From Paenibacillus sp. 32352 (GTDB lineage: Bacteria; Bacillota; Bacilli; Paenibacillales; NBRC-103111): a stretch of DNA of 64,000 nt. Shown here in pieces: positions 9,974-18,119 of this stretch. The stretch covers positions 124,001 through 188,000 of the forward strand of contig NZ_MZNT01000003.1 of assembly GCF_002042965.1 (NCBI RefSeq). Reading direction: 5' to 3'. The notes under the pieces are model-generated. The model saw only the letters and a list, made by a program, of their open reading frames with translations, made no database searches and was not told the DNA's origin. Each line of letters begins with the position of its first letter. Position 1 is the first letter of the stretch. Both the position numbers and the translations under genes were made by a program.

Positions 9974-10312
9974 ATGAAGTTTATTATAAAGCTGATTCTT
10001 AACGGGATCATTGTGGTACCGGCATTGCTATGGTTTTCCAGGGCAACCTTGATGCAGGCGCTTATGACGGCTGTCATTCTCTGCATCCTGGCTTATGTCA
10101 TCGGCGACCAATGGATCCTAAGAGCTAGTAATAACACCGTTGCGACCATATCGGACGCCATCTTGTCTATAGCCATTTTGTGGATAGCGGATGTTATGAT
10201 GAAATGGAATTTAAGCTGGGTGAATATCATAGCCATCAGCCTGGTTTTGGGAGTGGTTGAGGCGCTTCTGCATCGCTTTGTGATGAAACCGGATCAAAGA
10301 GCCGCCGCTTAG
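9974..10312 (+). CDS. DUF2512 family small membrane protein (YndM-like)
   Basis: 112 aa from the ATG at 9974, preceded by AAGGGAG about 12 bases upstream. Four hydrophobic helices nearly fill the protein (NGIIVVPALLWFS, LMTAVILCILAYVIGD, ISDAILSIAILWIADVMM, IIAISLVLGVVEALLH). Family members in Bacillus are sporulation- or envelope-associated but have no established function. It is a single-gene unit between terminators. Confidence 0.75.
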   Translation: MKFIIKLILNGIIVVPALLWFSRATLMQALMTAVILCILAYVIGDQWILRASNNTVATISDAILSIAILWIADVMMKWNLSWVNIIAISLVLGVVEALLHRFVMKPDQRAAA

Positions 10313-10341
10313 AACGGATACTTCAATCGTCCAGCTATACA

Positions 10342-10377
10342 ATGAGCCGTCTTTCCTATTAAGGATAGAGGGCTTTT
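10342..10377 (+). terminator. Likely terminator after the DUF2512 gene
   Basis: AGCC..CTTTCCTAT / AGGATAGAGGGCT stem with small internal mismatches, followed by TTTTT. Confidence 0.6.
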
Positions 10378-10475
10378 TCGTTATTGATTCATTTTGACAA
10401 AACGATTCAATAGGTAATAGGTACTAGAAATGCAAGAAGAAAATTTTGTCTTTTTTAGGGCGAAAAAACCTAACA

Positions 10476-10569
10476 TTTGTAAAATTATTGTCGATTTATG
10501 TACACAATAGCTAGATTTGATCGGAAAATTCATTTAGAATTGAGACATATGTTTGTAAAATTATACAAT
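10476..10569 (+). promoter_or_regulatory. Promoter region of the EAL/GGDEF operon with a 13-base direct repeat
   Basis: TTGAGA (10540-10545), an 18-base spacer and TACAAT (10564-10569) form a plausible sigma-A promoter about 40 bases before the EAL start. The 13-mer TTTGTAAAATTAT occurs at 10476-10488 and again at 10552-10564, the second copy abutting the -10 box and forming an imperfect palindrome with the following CAATTTTGCA. This may be a regulator site. Nothing else is seen in the AT-rich 10378-10616 gap. Confidence 0.5.
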
Positions 10570-10616
10570 TTTGCAGTTCAATGAAGCAGTTTAATAGGAA
10601 GAAAGGAATATTGACA

Positions 10617-11345
10617 ATGCAAGACTTAAAATCCGCCTACTCGTTTTCGCATGTATATCAGCCTATTGTCTATATGACCAATAGAGAGGTACTGGGATTC
10701 GAAGCGCTAATTCGCAGCAACAAAGGTAATCCCGAGCAGCTATTTGAGAAAGCGCGTCAAGACGATAAGCTATTCGAGCTGGATACGCAATCGGTTTTGG
10801 GTGCGGTAGAGCAGTGCAACCAAATGATATCCAACACCAGGAAGAGCCAGCTTTTCGTTAATATATATCCGTCCACTCTGCTGCACCAGAATTTTACTTC
10901 CTTTCTCGATGCGCTTATTCAACTGCGTACGAACCATACACTGGACATCGTTTTTGAAATCAATGAAGCGATAGAAGAGTTTGATACATGGAAGGAGCTG
11001 CTCGATCAAAATATTTTGAGGCTCCTTCAAAAAAAGGCGATACTCATTGCTTTCGACGATGTCGGGGAAGGGGCTATCTCTTTAAAGCAATTGGTGGATT
11101 TTGAGCCGGACTATATCAAGCTATCCAAATATTTTACTAACGGATTAGAGCATTCGAGAGGCAAACAGAAAGTCATCAAAATGCTGGCCGATTTTTGCGG
11201 CGAAACGTCCAAATTGATTGTAGAAGGCATTGAGAATGAGCGGCAATTTGAAATTCTTGAACAGCTTGGGGTAGTTTACGGCCAAGGGTATTTGTTCGCC
11301 AAGCCGCAGCCTTTGGAGCAACTGATGTTCGCCAAATCCATTTAA
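10617..11345 (+). CDS. Stand-alone EAL-domain protein (cyclic-di-GMP phosphodiesterase)
   Basis: 242 aa from the ATG at 10617 (AGAAAGGA upstream). It consists of little more than an EAL domain, which hydrolyses c-di-GMP to pGpG. Visible landmarks are FEALIR, LFVNIYPS, FEINEAI, IAFDDVGEG (DDFG-like), DYIKLSK, VEGIEN and GQGYLFAKP. The metal-binding and catalytic acidic residues are therefore largely kept, so activity is likely though not proven. First gene of a three-gene unit that ends in a GGDEF protein, meaning opposing enzymes are co-transcribed. Confidence 0.85.
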   Translation: MQDLKSAYSFSHVYQPIVYMTNREVLGFEALIRSNKGNPEQLFEKARQDDKLFELDTQSVLGAVEQCNQMISNTRKSQLFVNIYPSTLLHQNFTSFLDALIQLRTNHTLDIVFEINEAIEEFDTWKELLDQNILRLLQKKAILIAFDDVGEGAISLKQLVDFEPDYIKLSKYFTNGLEHSRGKQKVIKMLADFCGETSKLIVEGIENERQFEILEQLGVVYGQGYLFAKPQPLEQLMFAKSI

Positions 11346-11363
11346 TGAAAAAGGGAGTTTACC

Positions 11364-11717
11364 ATGAGCAATAAATTGAATTACTCTCGCAGAGCAAGCT
11401 TATCCATGAAATTAACCGAATTTGAAGTGCCTCCCATGCAGGATTTATTAATTATAGGCAGAGGAGCTCCCATAGGACCCGAGGCGGTAAGAAGAATGGC
11501 GGAAGCCTTGTCGCCGGAGCAATTCTCCATACTCAAAGTCGATCACCCCAAGGTGGAAGCGGTTTTATTGAGAAAGTCGCTGATGGAGATGCTGGATAAG
11601 CAGCAGCTGCTGGAAATTATCCTCGGCGAAGCCGATCGGTTAATCAATGAATCTATGGTATTGAAGGCGGAGTTGAACATTACCATATCTATACAACGGG
11701 AGGTTGAGCTTCGGTGA
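11364..11717 (+). CDS. Unknown protein between EAL and GGDEF genes
   Basis: 117 aa, AAAGGGAG before the ATG. No family recognised. It is soluble, with no signal or membrane segment; the N-terminal half contains DLLIIGRGAPIGPEAVRRMAEAL and the C-terminal half is probably helical then beta (LNITISIQREVEL). Its stop codon overlaps the GTG start of the GGDEF gene (GTGA), so translation is coupled. The position suggests a regulatory partner of one or both c-di-GMP enzymes; that is inference. Confidence 0.7.
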   Translation: MSNKLNYSRRASLSMKLTEFEVPPMQDLLIIGRGAPIGPEAVRRMAEALSPEQFSILKVDHPKVEAVLLRKSLMEMLDKQQLLEIILGEADRLINESMVLKAELNITISIQREVELR

Positions 11718-12505
11718 AGGTGGGGCAGATCATGTCGGAAAAGGTATGCTGTATCTCTTCCGGCAAAAGTGTCAGATACGCTGCAAACCTGATGAATGAG
11801 CAAAAGATAGGCTCGCTGGTCGTCGTAGATGAAGAGGAAGTGGTAGGCATTATCACCTCTCGCGATATACGTACGGCGCATCCGAATCGGCTTGTCGCCG
11901 ATGCCATGACCTATAATCCGCTGGTCATTTCCGAGACAGCCTTTATCGGCAATGCCTTGTATGCGATGGAGCAGCATCATGTGGAGCGGCTGATTGTGAA
12001 GGACGGCAACGAGATGAAGGGGATCATTACCCGGGAGAGACTGCGCAGCACCATCGGAAGCTACATCGATCAATCAACGCATTTGTACCGTTCCAAGTAC
12101 ATCGAGTATATCTACGATTATTTGACAAATGAAGAGACGCCCTTTCACCTGCTGTTTATCGATTTGAACGATTTCGGCAGCGTGAATAAAAAATTCGGGC
12201 ATGCCGTAGGCGACGACCTGCTGATCCAGTTTTCCGTTCTGCTGAAGGAAGCGGCGCACGAGCAGGATTATGTCTGCCGTTACGGCGGAGATGAGTTCGT
12301 TATTATTACAACAAGGGAGTATCCGGAGGTTCAGGAGCTTGTGGACCGTTTGTCCGAGCCTATGCTCGTTGATTCTCTGGATTCGTTCAGCATTTCGGCG
12401 TCGATCGGAGTTCTGAGCGGGTATGATGATAACGGGAAGGCGCTGTCCTACCGGGAATGTCTTAGCAGGGCAAGCTTACAATCAACGGAGAAAAAGCAAA
12501 AATGA
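11714..12505 (+). CDS. CBS-pair plus GGDEF protein (probable diguanylate cyclase)
   Basis: 263 aa, GTG start overlapping the preceding stop by 4 bases. Two CBS motifs (about 1-120: IMSEKVCCISSGKSVRYAA, VGIITSRDIRTA, GIITRERLR) form a nucleotide-sensing Bateman module, followed by a GGDEF domain (about 135-260) with the intact active loop RYGGDEFVII. No RxxD inhibitory site lies just before the loop (HEQD instead), so product inhibition at the usual I-site is unlikely. It probably makes c-di-GMP in response to an adenine nucleotide, opposing the EAL protein of the same operon. Confidence 0.85.
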   Translation: MKVGQIMSEKVCCISSGKSVRYAANLMNEQKIGSLVVVDEEEVVGIITSRDIRTAHPNRLVADAMTYNPLVISETAFIGNALYAMEQHHVERLIVKDGNEMKGIITRERLRSTIGSYIDQSTHLYRSKYIEYIYDYLTNEETPFHLLFIDLNDFGSVNKKFGHAVGDDLLIQFSVLLKEAAHEQDYVCRYGGDEFVIITTREYPEVQELVDRLSEPMLVDSLDSFSISASIGVLSGYDDNGKALSYRECLSRASLQSTEKKQK

Positions 12506-12696
12506 CCATGACCTATAATCAAACAGTATCGGAGACTCGCTGATCTCATCGTTATGAGGGATATGGCGGGTCTCTTTGGTCTGCTTGGACAAGCATCCAG
12601 ACAAAATGACAACAGCAACTTCCGACGAAATGCCATTTTCGGGCACTCCATGGGAAAGGTATGATGGGTGAAAAACAAGCGGAGGAGATAGCAAGG

Positions 12697-14208
12697 ATGA
12701 AAAAGCCGAACATTTTGCTCATTACCAGCGACCAGCAGCATTGGAATACGATTGGGGCGCACAATCCGGAAATTCAGACCCCGAATCTGGATCGTCTTGC
12801 ATCGGAGGGGACTCTGTTCACTAGAGCTTATTGCCCTAATCCTACATGTACGCCTACCCGTTCCTCGATCCTGACCGGCATGTATCCGAGTCAGCATGGA
12901 GCATGGACATTAGGAACCAAGCTGATGGAGGACCGGCATACCGTGGGAGAGGATTTCCTGGCCCATGGATACCGGACGGCGCTGATCGGAAAAGCGCATT
13001 TCCAGCCGCTTAAGGAGACGGAGCAGTACCGTTCATTGGAATCGTACCCTATCTTGCAGGATCTGGACTACTGGAGGGAGTATAAGGGTCCCTTTTATGG
13101 ATTCGATCATGTAGAGCTTGCCCGCAATCATACGAATGAAGCGCACGTAGGCCAGCATTACGCCTTGTGGATGGAGGAACAGGGCTGCACGGAATGGCGC
13201 GATTATTTCCTGGCCCCAACCGGCCGTATGGATCCATCGATTACGCATACATGGCCGATTCCCGAGCAATACCATTATGATAAGTGGATAGCCGACAGAA
13301 CGAACGCCCTGCTGGAGCAGTATAAGGAGAAGGAGGAGAGCTTCTTCGTGTGGGCAAGCTTCTTCGATCCGCACCCGGATTATTTGGTGCCCGAGCCGTG
13401 GGACAAGATGTATGATCCTGACCGTTTGACGCTGCCGCAGGTCACTCCCGGGGAGCATGACAACAATCCCCCGCATTTCAAGCTGACGCAGGATAGCGAC
13501 CCGGATTTCTCTGCCTGGCAGGAATCGGAATTCACGATCCATGGCTATCACTCGCACCAGCGGTTCGATGAGCAGGAGCAGCGCCGGAATATGGCGACGT
13601 ATTACGGGATGATCTCGTTAATGGACAAGTATATCGGGCGTATTCTGGATAAGCTGGACGAGCTCGGCCTCTCGGATGATACGATTGTCGTTTTCACGAC
13701 GGACCATGGGCATATGTTCGGACATCACGGCATGCATTTCAAGGGCGGCTTTCATTACGAGGATCTGATCAAGCTGCCGTTCATCGTTCGCTATCCCGGC
13801 AAGGTCCCGGCAGGCTGCACATCGCAGGCTATGCAGTCGCTGATCGATCTGGCGCCGACCTTCCTTACGCTTTGCGGCATTCCGGTGCCTCGCGCGATGA
13901 CGGGGGTCGATCAAAGCCCCGTCTGGCTCGGCAAGCAGTCGGCCGTTCGTGATCACGTGCTCTGCGAGTTTCATCATGAGCCGACTACGATTCATCAAAA
14001 AACGCTGGTGACGGAGCGCTACAAAATCACAATCTATTATAACCAGACCTACGGCGAGTTGTTTGATTTGGAAAATGACCCCGGGGAGCTTCACAATCGT
14101 TGGGATGATCCTCATTTTGCAGCGCTCAAGAGCGAGCTGCTGCTCCGGTATGCCTGGGCTGAGCTTGGCAAGGAATCGCTTCCCATGCCCCGCATTGCCA
14201 ACGCTTAA
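12697..14208 (+). CDS. Sulfatase (formylglycine type)
   Basis: 503 aa. The ATG at 12697 is chosen for GGAGGAG upstream; it begins MKKPNILLITSDQQ, the usual metal-binding start of sulfatases. The modification motif CTPTR (Cys51) is the type converted to formylglycine. Other landmarks are FTTDHGHMFGHHG (metal site) and FKGGFHYEDLIKLPFIVRYPG. No signal peptide is visible, so it probably acts in the cytoplasm on imported sulfated substrates. The substrate is unresolved. Its last four bases overlap the end of the convergent AraC gene. Confidence 0.9.
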   Translation: MKKPNILLITSDQQHWNTIGAHNPEIQTPNLDRLASEGTLFTRAYCPNPTCTPTRSSILTGMYPSQHGAWTLGTKLMEDRHTVGEDFLAHGYRTALIGKAHFQPLKETEQYRSLESYPILQDLDYWREYKGPFYGFDHVELARNHTNEAHVGQHYALWMEEQGCTEWRDYFLAPTGRMDPSITHTWPIPEQYHYDKWIADRTNALLEQYKEKEESFFVWASFFDPHPDYLVPEPWDKMYDPDRLTLPQVTPGEHDNNPPHFKLTQDSDPDFSAWQESEFTIHGYHSHQRFDEQEQRRNMATYYGMISLMDKYIGRILDKLDELGLSDDTIVVFTTDHGHMFGHHGMHFKGGFHYEDLIKLPFIVRYPGKVPAGCTSQAMQSLIDLAPTFLTLCGIPVPRAMTGVDQSPVWLGKQSAVRDHVLCEFHHEPTTIHQKTLVTERYKITIYYNQTYGELFDLENDPGELHNRWDDPHFAALKSELLLRYAWAELGKESLPMPRIANA

Positions 14209-15068
14209 ACAGGAGGCGGAGGCGTTTCCCGCGGGCTATTCCTGTAGGAGCTCGGGGAGGCTCCGTAATAGTTTTTGAAGGCTCGCGTAAAGGAATACAG
14301 GTCCGGGTAGCCTAAAGTAAACGCAATTTCCGTGACCGCTAAGGACGTGCAGCGCAGCAGCTGAGAGGCCTTGTCCATTCGCAGCTTCTGCAAATACTGC
14401 ATGGGAGCAGCTCCGGTTTTTCGATGGAATTGGGTGGAAAAGTAGGTCCGGTTGACGCCTGCGAAGCGTGCAAGCTCTTCGATCTTCAACGGCTCGGTAT
14501 AATGAAGCTGCAAATACTCGATGCTCTTGTCGAGCCAATCGGGATCTGTCTCGGTTGCCGGCGTGGTCTGAAGCTGCGTGAGCCTGTCGAAGAGCCTGTA
14601 CAGCTCGCTGAGCTCTGCAAGCTCTTTGGAGGGGGATTGCGCCTGCAGGCCGATGATTCGATGCAGAATGCTTTTGATCCTGGCATCGACAGCTTTTTTC
14701 AGATATGGCGAGGCTTTGGTAAGGCCGATCCGCTGCACTGCTTCGGGCACCTGTTCGCCATCCAGAGCGAGCCATACCATTCGCAGCGGCTTCGTAAGCG
14801 TTCGTCTGCTGTACAGGTACGGCGTATAGGGAAACAGACAGAAGAGGTCGCCCTTGTTCAGCGAAGCCTGCTTGCCTGCGTATTCCAGAGTAAGCTCACC
14901 CTCCAGAATGAAATGCAGGCTGTGGCATTCGATAATTTTGGGTCCTATACGATAGGTGGGCTTGGCTTCGTTTCGTCCCGCCCGGACGATCCGCATCCCG
15001 CCTTTTTGCAGCAGGGGAGAGGGAAGCTTCAGCCAGAGATCGGCGAATTCATTAGCGTATTCCTGCAT
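14205..15068 (-). CDS. AraC-family transcriptional regulator
   Basis: 287 aa from the ATG at 15068 (GGGGG upstream). The N-terminal half is a cupin-like sensing domain (ILEGELTLEYAGKQASLNKGDLFCLFPYTPYL, about 45-85); the C-terminal 100 residues hold two helix-turn-helix motifs (IEELARFAGVNRTYFSTQFHRKTG and VTEIAFTLGYPDLYSFTRAFK). It lies tail-to-tail with the sulfatase, sharing four bases, and probably controls the sulfatase or a linked catabolic gene. Confidence 0.85.
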   Translation of the reverse strand: MQEYANEFADLWLKLPSPLLQKGGMRIVRAGRNEAKPTYRIGPKIIECHSLHFILEGELTLEYAGKQASLNKGDLFCLFPYTPYLYSRRTLTKPLRMVWLALDGEQVPEAVQRIGLTKASPYLKKAVDARIKSILHRIIGLQAQSPSKELAELSELYRLFDRLTQLQTTPATETDPDWLDKSIEYLQLHYTEPLKIEELARFAGVNRTYFSTQFHRKTGAAPMQYLQKLRMDKASQLLRCTSLAVTEIAFTLGYPDLYSFTRAFKNYYGASPSSYRNSPRETPPPPV

Positions 15069-15229
15069 CGTTGAGCCCCCGTTCGCGGTCTTTGGAATAA
15101 GCATACTACCAGACAAAATGACAATCAATCTTTATCTTGACGTCCGACTTTGCCCGGGCGTTTTTTTTCGTGTAAGGCAGGTCATACGGGTCCGCAGGAG
15201 CGCATAGATTAGGATCAAAGTCAGCCTTT

Positions 15230-15244
15230 GTTAATTATTTTAAC
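15230..15244. promoter_or_regulatory. Palindrome upstream of the ROK regulator (candidate operator)
   Basis: GTTAA-TTATT-TTAAC lies directly before the ribosome binding site of the ROK gene. ROK repressors such as XylR/NagC bind A+T-rich palindromes in this position, so autoregulation is plausible. Inferred from symmetry only. Confidence 0.45.
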
Positions 15245-15268
15245 TAATGAAGGGGGTGAACCTAACCA

Positions 15269-16444
15269 TTGTTCGGTCGGGGACAGACGGGGAATACCAA
15301 GCTGGTCAAACAGCTCAATCGGGAAGGCATCCTTCATCAGCTAAAAGAAAAAGCGCCGTTATCGAGAGCGGATTTGGCCAAATTGACAGAATTGAGCCGG
15401 CCGTGCGTTTCTGCTTTAGTGGATGAGATGATTCGCGAAGGACTGATTCATGAGGTTGGGGTCGGGCAGTCCAGCGGAGGGCGTAAGCCGATTTTGCTGG
15501 AATTTAACTCCCAAGCCTTCGGTGTGGTGGGAGCTGTGTTCGAAGGCAGTACCATTCAGCTGGCGATAGCGGATTTAAAGGGCGAGGTGCAATACCATTA
15601 CAAAACGAGGTTTCTCCAGCCGCTGGACGGGGAGATAGCGATTCAAGGCGTAGAACGGGGGCTTGCGGTGCTGCTGGAGCAGAGCGGCTTTGATAAAAGC
15701 AGGCTGCTCGGAATCGGCTTAGGCCTGCCGGGTATTACCCAGCGAAGAGACGGAACGGTCAGCTATGCGCCCAGCACCGGATGGATGGGCCTTCCGGTTC
15801 AGAAGGAAATCGAGGCGCGGCTCGGCCTTCCGGTCTTTATCGATAATGACGTGAATCTGATGACCTTGGGGGAGTTTTATAAGGGAGCGGGCGTAGGCTG
15901 CCCCAACCTGGTGTTCATGTACGTGGGCACGGGAATCGGCGCAGGCATTATGATCGACGGGCAAAGCTATCGCGGCGCCATGGAGGCAAGCGGTGAAATC
16001 GGCTATATGATGATCGGGCCTATCGGCAAGCGCGGACGCGGAGAGTTCGGGGTCTTCGAGAACAACTATTCGGAGCCCGCCATTCGGAGAAAGGCCCGTT
16101 CCATTCTTCCGGAAGCGGACGATCGTTCCAGGAGCATCATGAGGCAGCTCATCGAGCACGTCCGTCAAGGAAATACTGCGGCCGGAGAGCTTCTTGACGA
16201 CGTTTACCGGCATTGGGCTTACGGAATTGCCAATATTGCGAGCGTGATGGACCCGCAGCTTCTTATATTGAGCGGGGAGATGGTCCATATCGGGGAAGAC
16301 GGGGTCCAGGCGATGCTGCAGCAGCTTTCGGAGTGGGTGCCCTTTGTCCCTCGAATCAAGATGGCGTCGCTTGGCGATCAGGCGGGAATTATCGGAGCCG
16401 TTCATTGCGCTTTGGAAGCCTTTTCATCGCGGTTGAAGCAATAA
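15269..16444 (+). CDS. ROK-family transcriptional regulator
   Basis: 391 aa, TTG start with AGGGGGTGA about 9 bases upstream. An N-terminal winged helix-turn-helix (about 15-75: LSRADLAKLTELSRPCVSALVDEMIREGL) precedes a ROK sugar-binding domain (GIGLGLPGI, FIDNDVNLM, MYVGTGIGAGIMIDG). The zinc-binding Cys cluster (CxCGxxGC) found in most ROK proteins is absent; the corresponding stretch reads IGKRGRGEFGVFENN. It heads the same-strand cluster up to 27830 and is the likely sugar-responsive repressor of that cluster. Confidence 0.85.
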   Translation: MFGRGQTGNTKLVKQLNREGILHQLKEKAPLSRADLAKLTELSRPCVSALVDEMIREGLIHEVGVGQSSGGRKPILLEFNSQAFGVVGAVFEGSTIQLAIADLKGEVQYHYKTRFLQPLDGEIAIQGVERGLAVLLEQSGFDKSRLLGIGLGLPGITQRRDGTVSYAPSTGWMGLPVQKEIEARLGLPVFIDNDVNLMTLGEFYKGAGVGCPNLVFMYVGTGIGAGIMIDGQSYRGAMEASGEIGYMMIGPIGKRGRGEFGVFENNYSEPAIRRKARSILPEADDRSRSIMRQLIEHVRQGNTAAGELLDDVYRHWAYGIANIASVMDPQLLILSGEMVHIGEDGVQAMLQQLSEWVPFVPRIKMASLGDQAGIIGAVHCALEAFSSRLKQ

Positions 16445-16486
16445 GGCCAGCAGGAAAAGCGTTATGGAAAACTCTAGTCGAGTGCG

Positions 16487-16690
16487 TCAGGTTGTTGAGA
16501 AACCTTGTTTTGCAAGAACTATCTAAAGGGAGATGGGGTATGCCACGGAGGAGTTACGTCCTCCTTTGAAACCCGTGAAAATTCCGCTAACTATAATCAA
16601 AATCATGGGTTTCAATAGAGGCTGGAGGGGCGTACCCCATAGGAGTATATTTGCAATAGCTCTAGCATTATATAGGTTTCTCAACAGACT
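16487..16690. mobile_element. Palindromic MITE-like element, type 2 (complete copy C)
   Basis: Terminal inverted repeats TTGTTGAGAAACCT (from 16492) and its complement AGGTTTCTCAACAG (to 16686); internal arms TGGGGTATGCC and GGCGTACCCCA face each other. No gene. Its right half matches, in reverse complement, the sequence next to the IS1182-type transposase remnant at 34812-34880. It separates the ROK gene from the transporter genes, so it may alter their co-expression. Confidence 0.7.
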
Positions 16691-16694
16691 TTGT

Positions 16695-16817
16695 TTACGA
16701 AGCAAGTTTTTCCTTCAGAAAAACTCTAAGAAAATGCTTACGAAGCAAGTTTTTCCTTCAGAAAAACTCTAAGAGAATGCTTACGAAGTAAGTTTTTCCT
16801 TCAGAAAAACTCTAAGG
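16695..16817 (+). repeat. Three tandem 43-base units, each with a hairpin, in the leader of the binding-protein gene
   Basis: Units start at 16695, 16738 and 16781 with a 43-base period and only a few differences. Each carries AGTTTTTC-CTTCA-GAAAAACT, an 8-bp stem. The third unit runs directly into AAGGAGG, the ribosome binding site of the gene at 16830. A triple-hairpin leader could protect the mRNA 5' end or influence translation. Confidence 0.85.
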
Positions 16818-16829
16818 AGGAGTTATCGC

Positions 16830-17963
16830 ATGAAACAATGGTTGGGTAAAAGGGGCTCATGGTTAACCAGTCTGGCTCTCAGCATCGTCATGCTGGGAAC
16901 GACAGCTTGCAGCGGAGGGGCAGCGCCGACGGCCACGCAGAAGCCTGCGGCGGAAGCGCCGAAGACATCGGAAACCCCGAAGCCAAGCGCAACGCCTAAG
17001 CCGCCCGAAAAGCAGAAGCTCGTCATTTATACCGCCAGAGATAAAAATGTCGTCGACGAAATTATCCCTAAATTCAAGGAGAAAAATCCGAATATCGATG
17101 TTGAAGTTCTTACCATGGGGGCCCAGCAAATATTGGAGCGGGCCCGTGCGGAAAAAGCGAATGCCCAGGCGGACTTTTGGTGGGGCGGCACGCAATCCGC
17201 ATTGATGACCGCAGCGAATGAAGGCTTGCTGGAAAGCTTCAAGCCGAGCTTTGCGGATAAGGTGCCGGCGCTGTACAAGGATGCCCAGGATCGCTGGTAT
17301 GGGGAAATGCTGCTGCCGGAGGTGATCATGTACAACTCCAAGGCGTTGAAAAAAGAAGATGCGCCTAAGGATTGGGACGATCTGCTCGATGCCAAATACA
17401 AAGGAAAGATCATCATTCGCGGCGTGCTGGCCTCCGGAACGATGAGAACGATCTATTCAGCCATGATCTACCGGCAGGATGCCGCCGATCCGAAGAAGGG
17501 CTACGACTGGCTGAAAAAGCTCGACGCCAATACGAAGGAGTATGCTCAAGATCCTACGAACCTATATTTGAAGCTGGCGCGTGAAGAAGGCACCTTGTCG
17601 CTGTGGAATTTGCAGGACATTATGATTCAAAAGGAGCTTCAGAAGCAGCCCTTCGATTTCATCTATCCGGCGAGCGGGGCTCCGATTCTTGTCGATGGCG
17701 TCGGCATCGTCAAAGGCGCCAAAAATATGGACGCCGCCAAGAAGTTCTACGAATTCCTCTTTGACTCCAAGCTGCGCGTAGAGCTGGCTGAAAAGCTGTT
17801 CCAAATTCCGACTCGCACAGATATCAGCAAAGACACCCTTCCCGCTTGGCTGAAAGGGGTAGAGCTGAAGCCGCTGAATCTGGATTGGGCGGTTATGGCG
17901 AACAAGGAGATGGATTGGATGCAGTATTGGGATGAGAACATCAAGGGCAAAGGAGCCAAATAA
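16830..17963 (+). CDS. Extracellular binding lipoprotein, Fe3+/polyamine/AEP type
   Basis: 377 aa. Signal peptide with Cys at a lipobox (LGTTAC), a Pro/Thr/Lys-rich linker (about 28-60), then a family-1 binding-protein fold like iron(III), spermidine or aminoethylphosphonate receptors (KLVIYTARDKNVVDEIIPKFKEKNP; ADFWWGG; VDGVGIVKGAKNMDAAKKFYEFL). Translation is driven by GGAGGAG at the end of the tandem-hairpin leader. With the ATPase and fused permease downstream it forms a complete importer. The linked enzymes argue for an organic, amino-sugar-like ligand rather than iron. Confidence 0.85.
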   Translation: MKQWLGKRGSWLTSLALSIVMLGTTACSGGAAPTATQKPAAEAPKTSETPKPSATPKPPEKQKLVIYTARDKNVVDEIIPKFKEKNPNIDVEVLTMGAQQILERARAEKANAQADFWWGGTQSALMTAANEGLLESFKPSFADKVPALYKDAQDRWYGEMLLPEVIMYNSKALKKEDAPKDWDDLLDAKYKGKIIIRGVLASGTMRTIYSAMIYRQDAADPKKGYDWLKKLDANTKEYAQDPTNLYLKLAREEGTLSLWNLQDIMIQKELQKQPFDFIYPASGAPILVDGVGIVKGAKNMDAAKKFYEFLFDSKLRVELAEKLFQIPTRTDISKDTLPAWLKGVELKPLNLDWAVMANKEMDWMQYWDENIKGKGAK

Positions 17964-18119
17964 GACACACGTTGTGTTAGAAATTCGAAGTAAGGAGAGG
18001 GTCACGCTTGCCGGCGGGGGGTCAGGCTCACACGCCCCGCCGCAGGCGGATCGCAATAACGTTTATGCTTCAGGCACGCTTACGGCTCCGCCTGATCCAT
18101 AAGGGAGGGGAACCCCGCT

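Noticed and set aside
16695..16817. Tandem repeats considered as a CRISPR array
   Set aside because: Units are contiguous with no unique spacers, and no cas genes are present.
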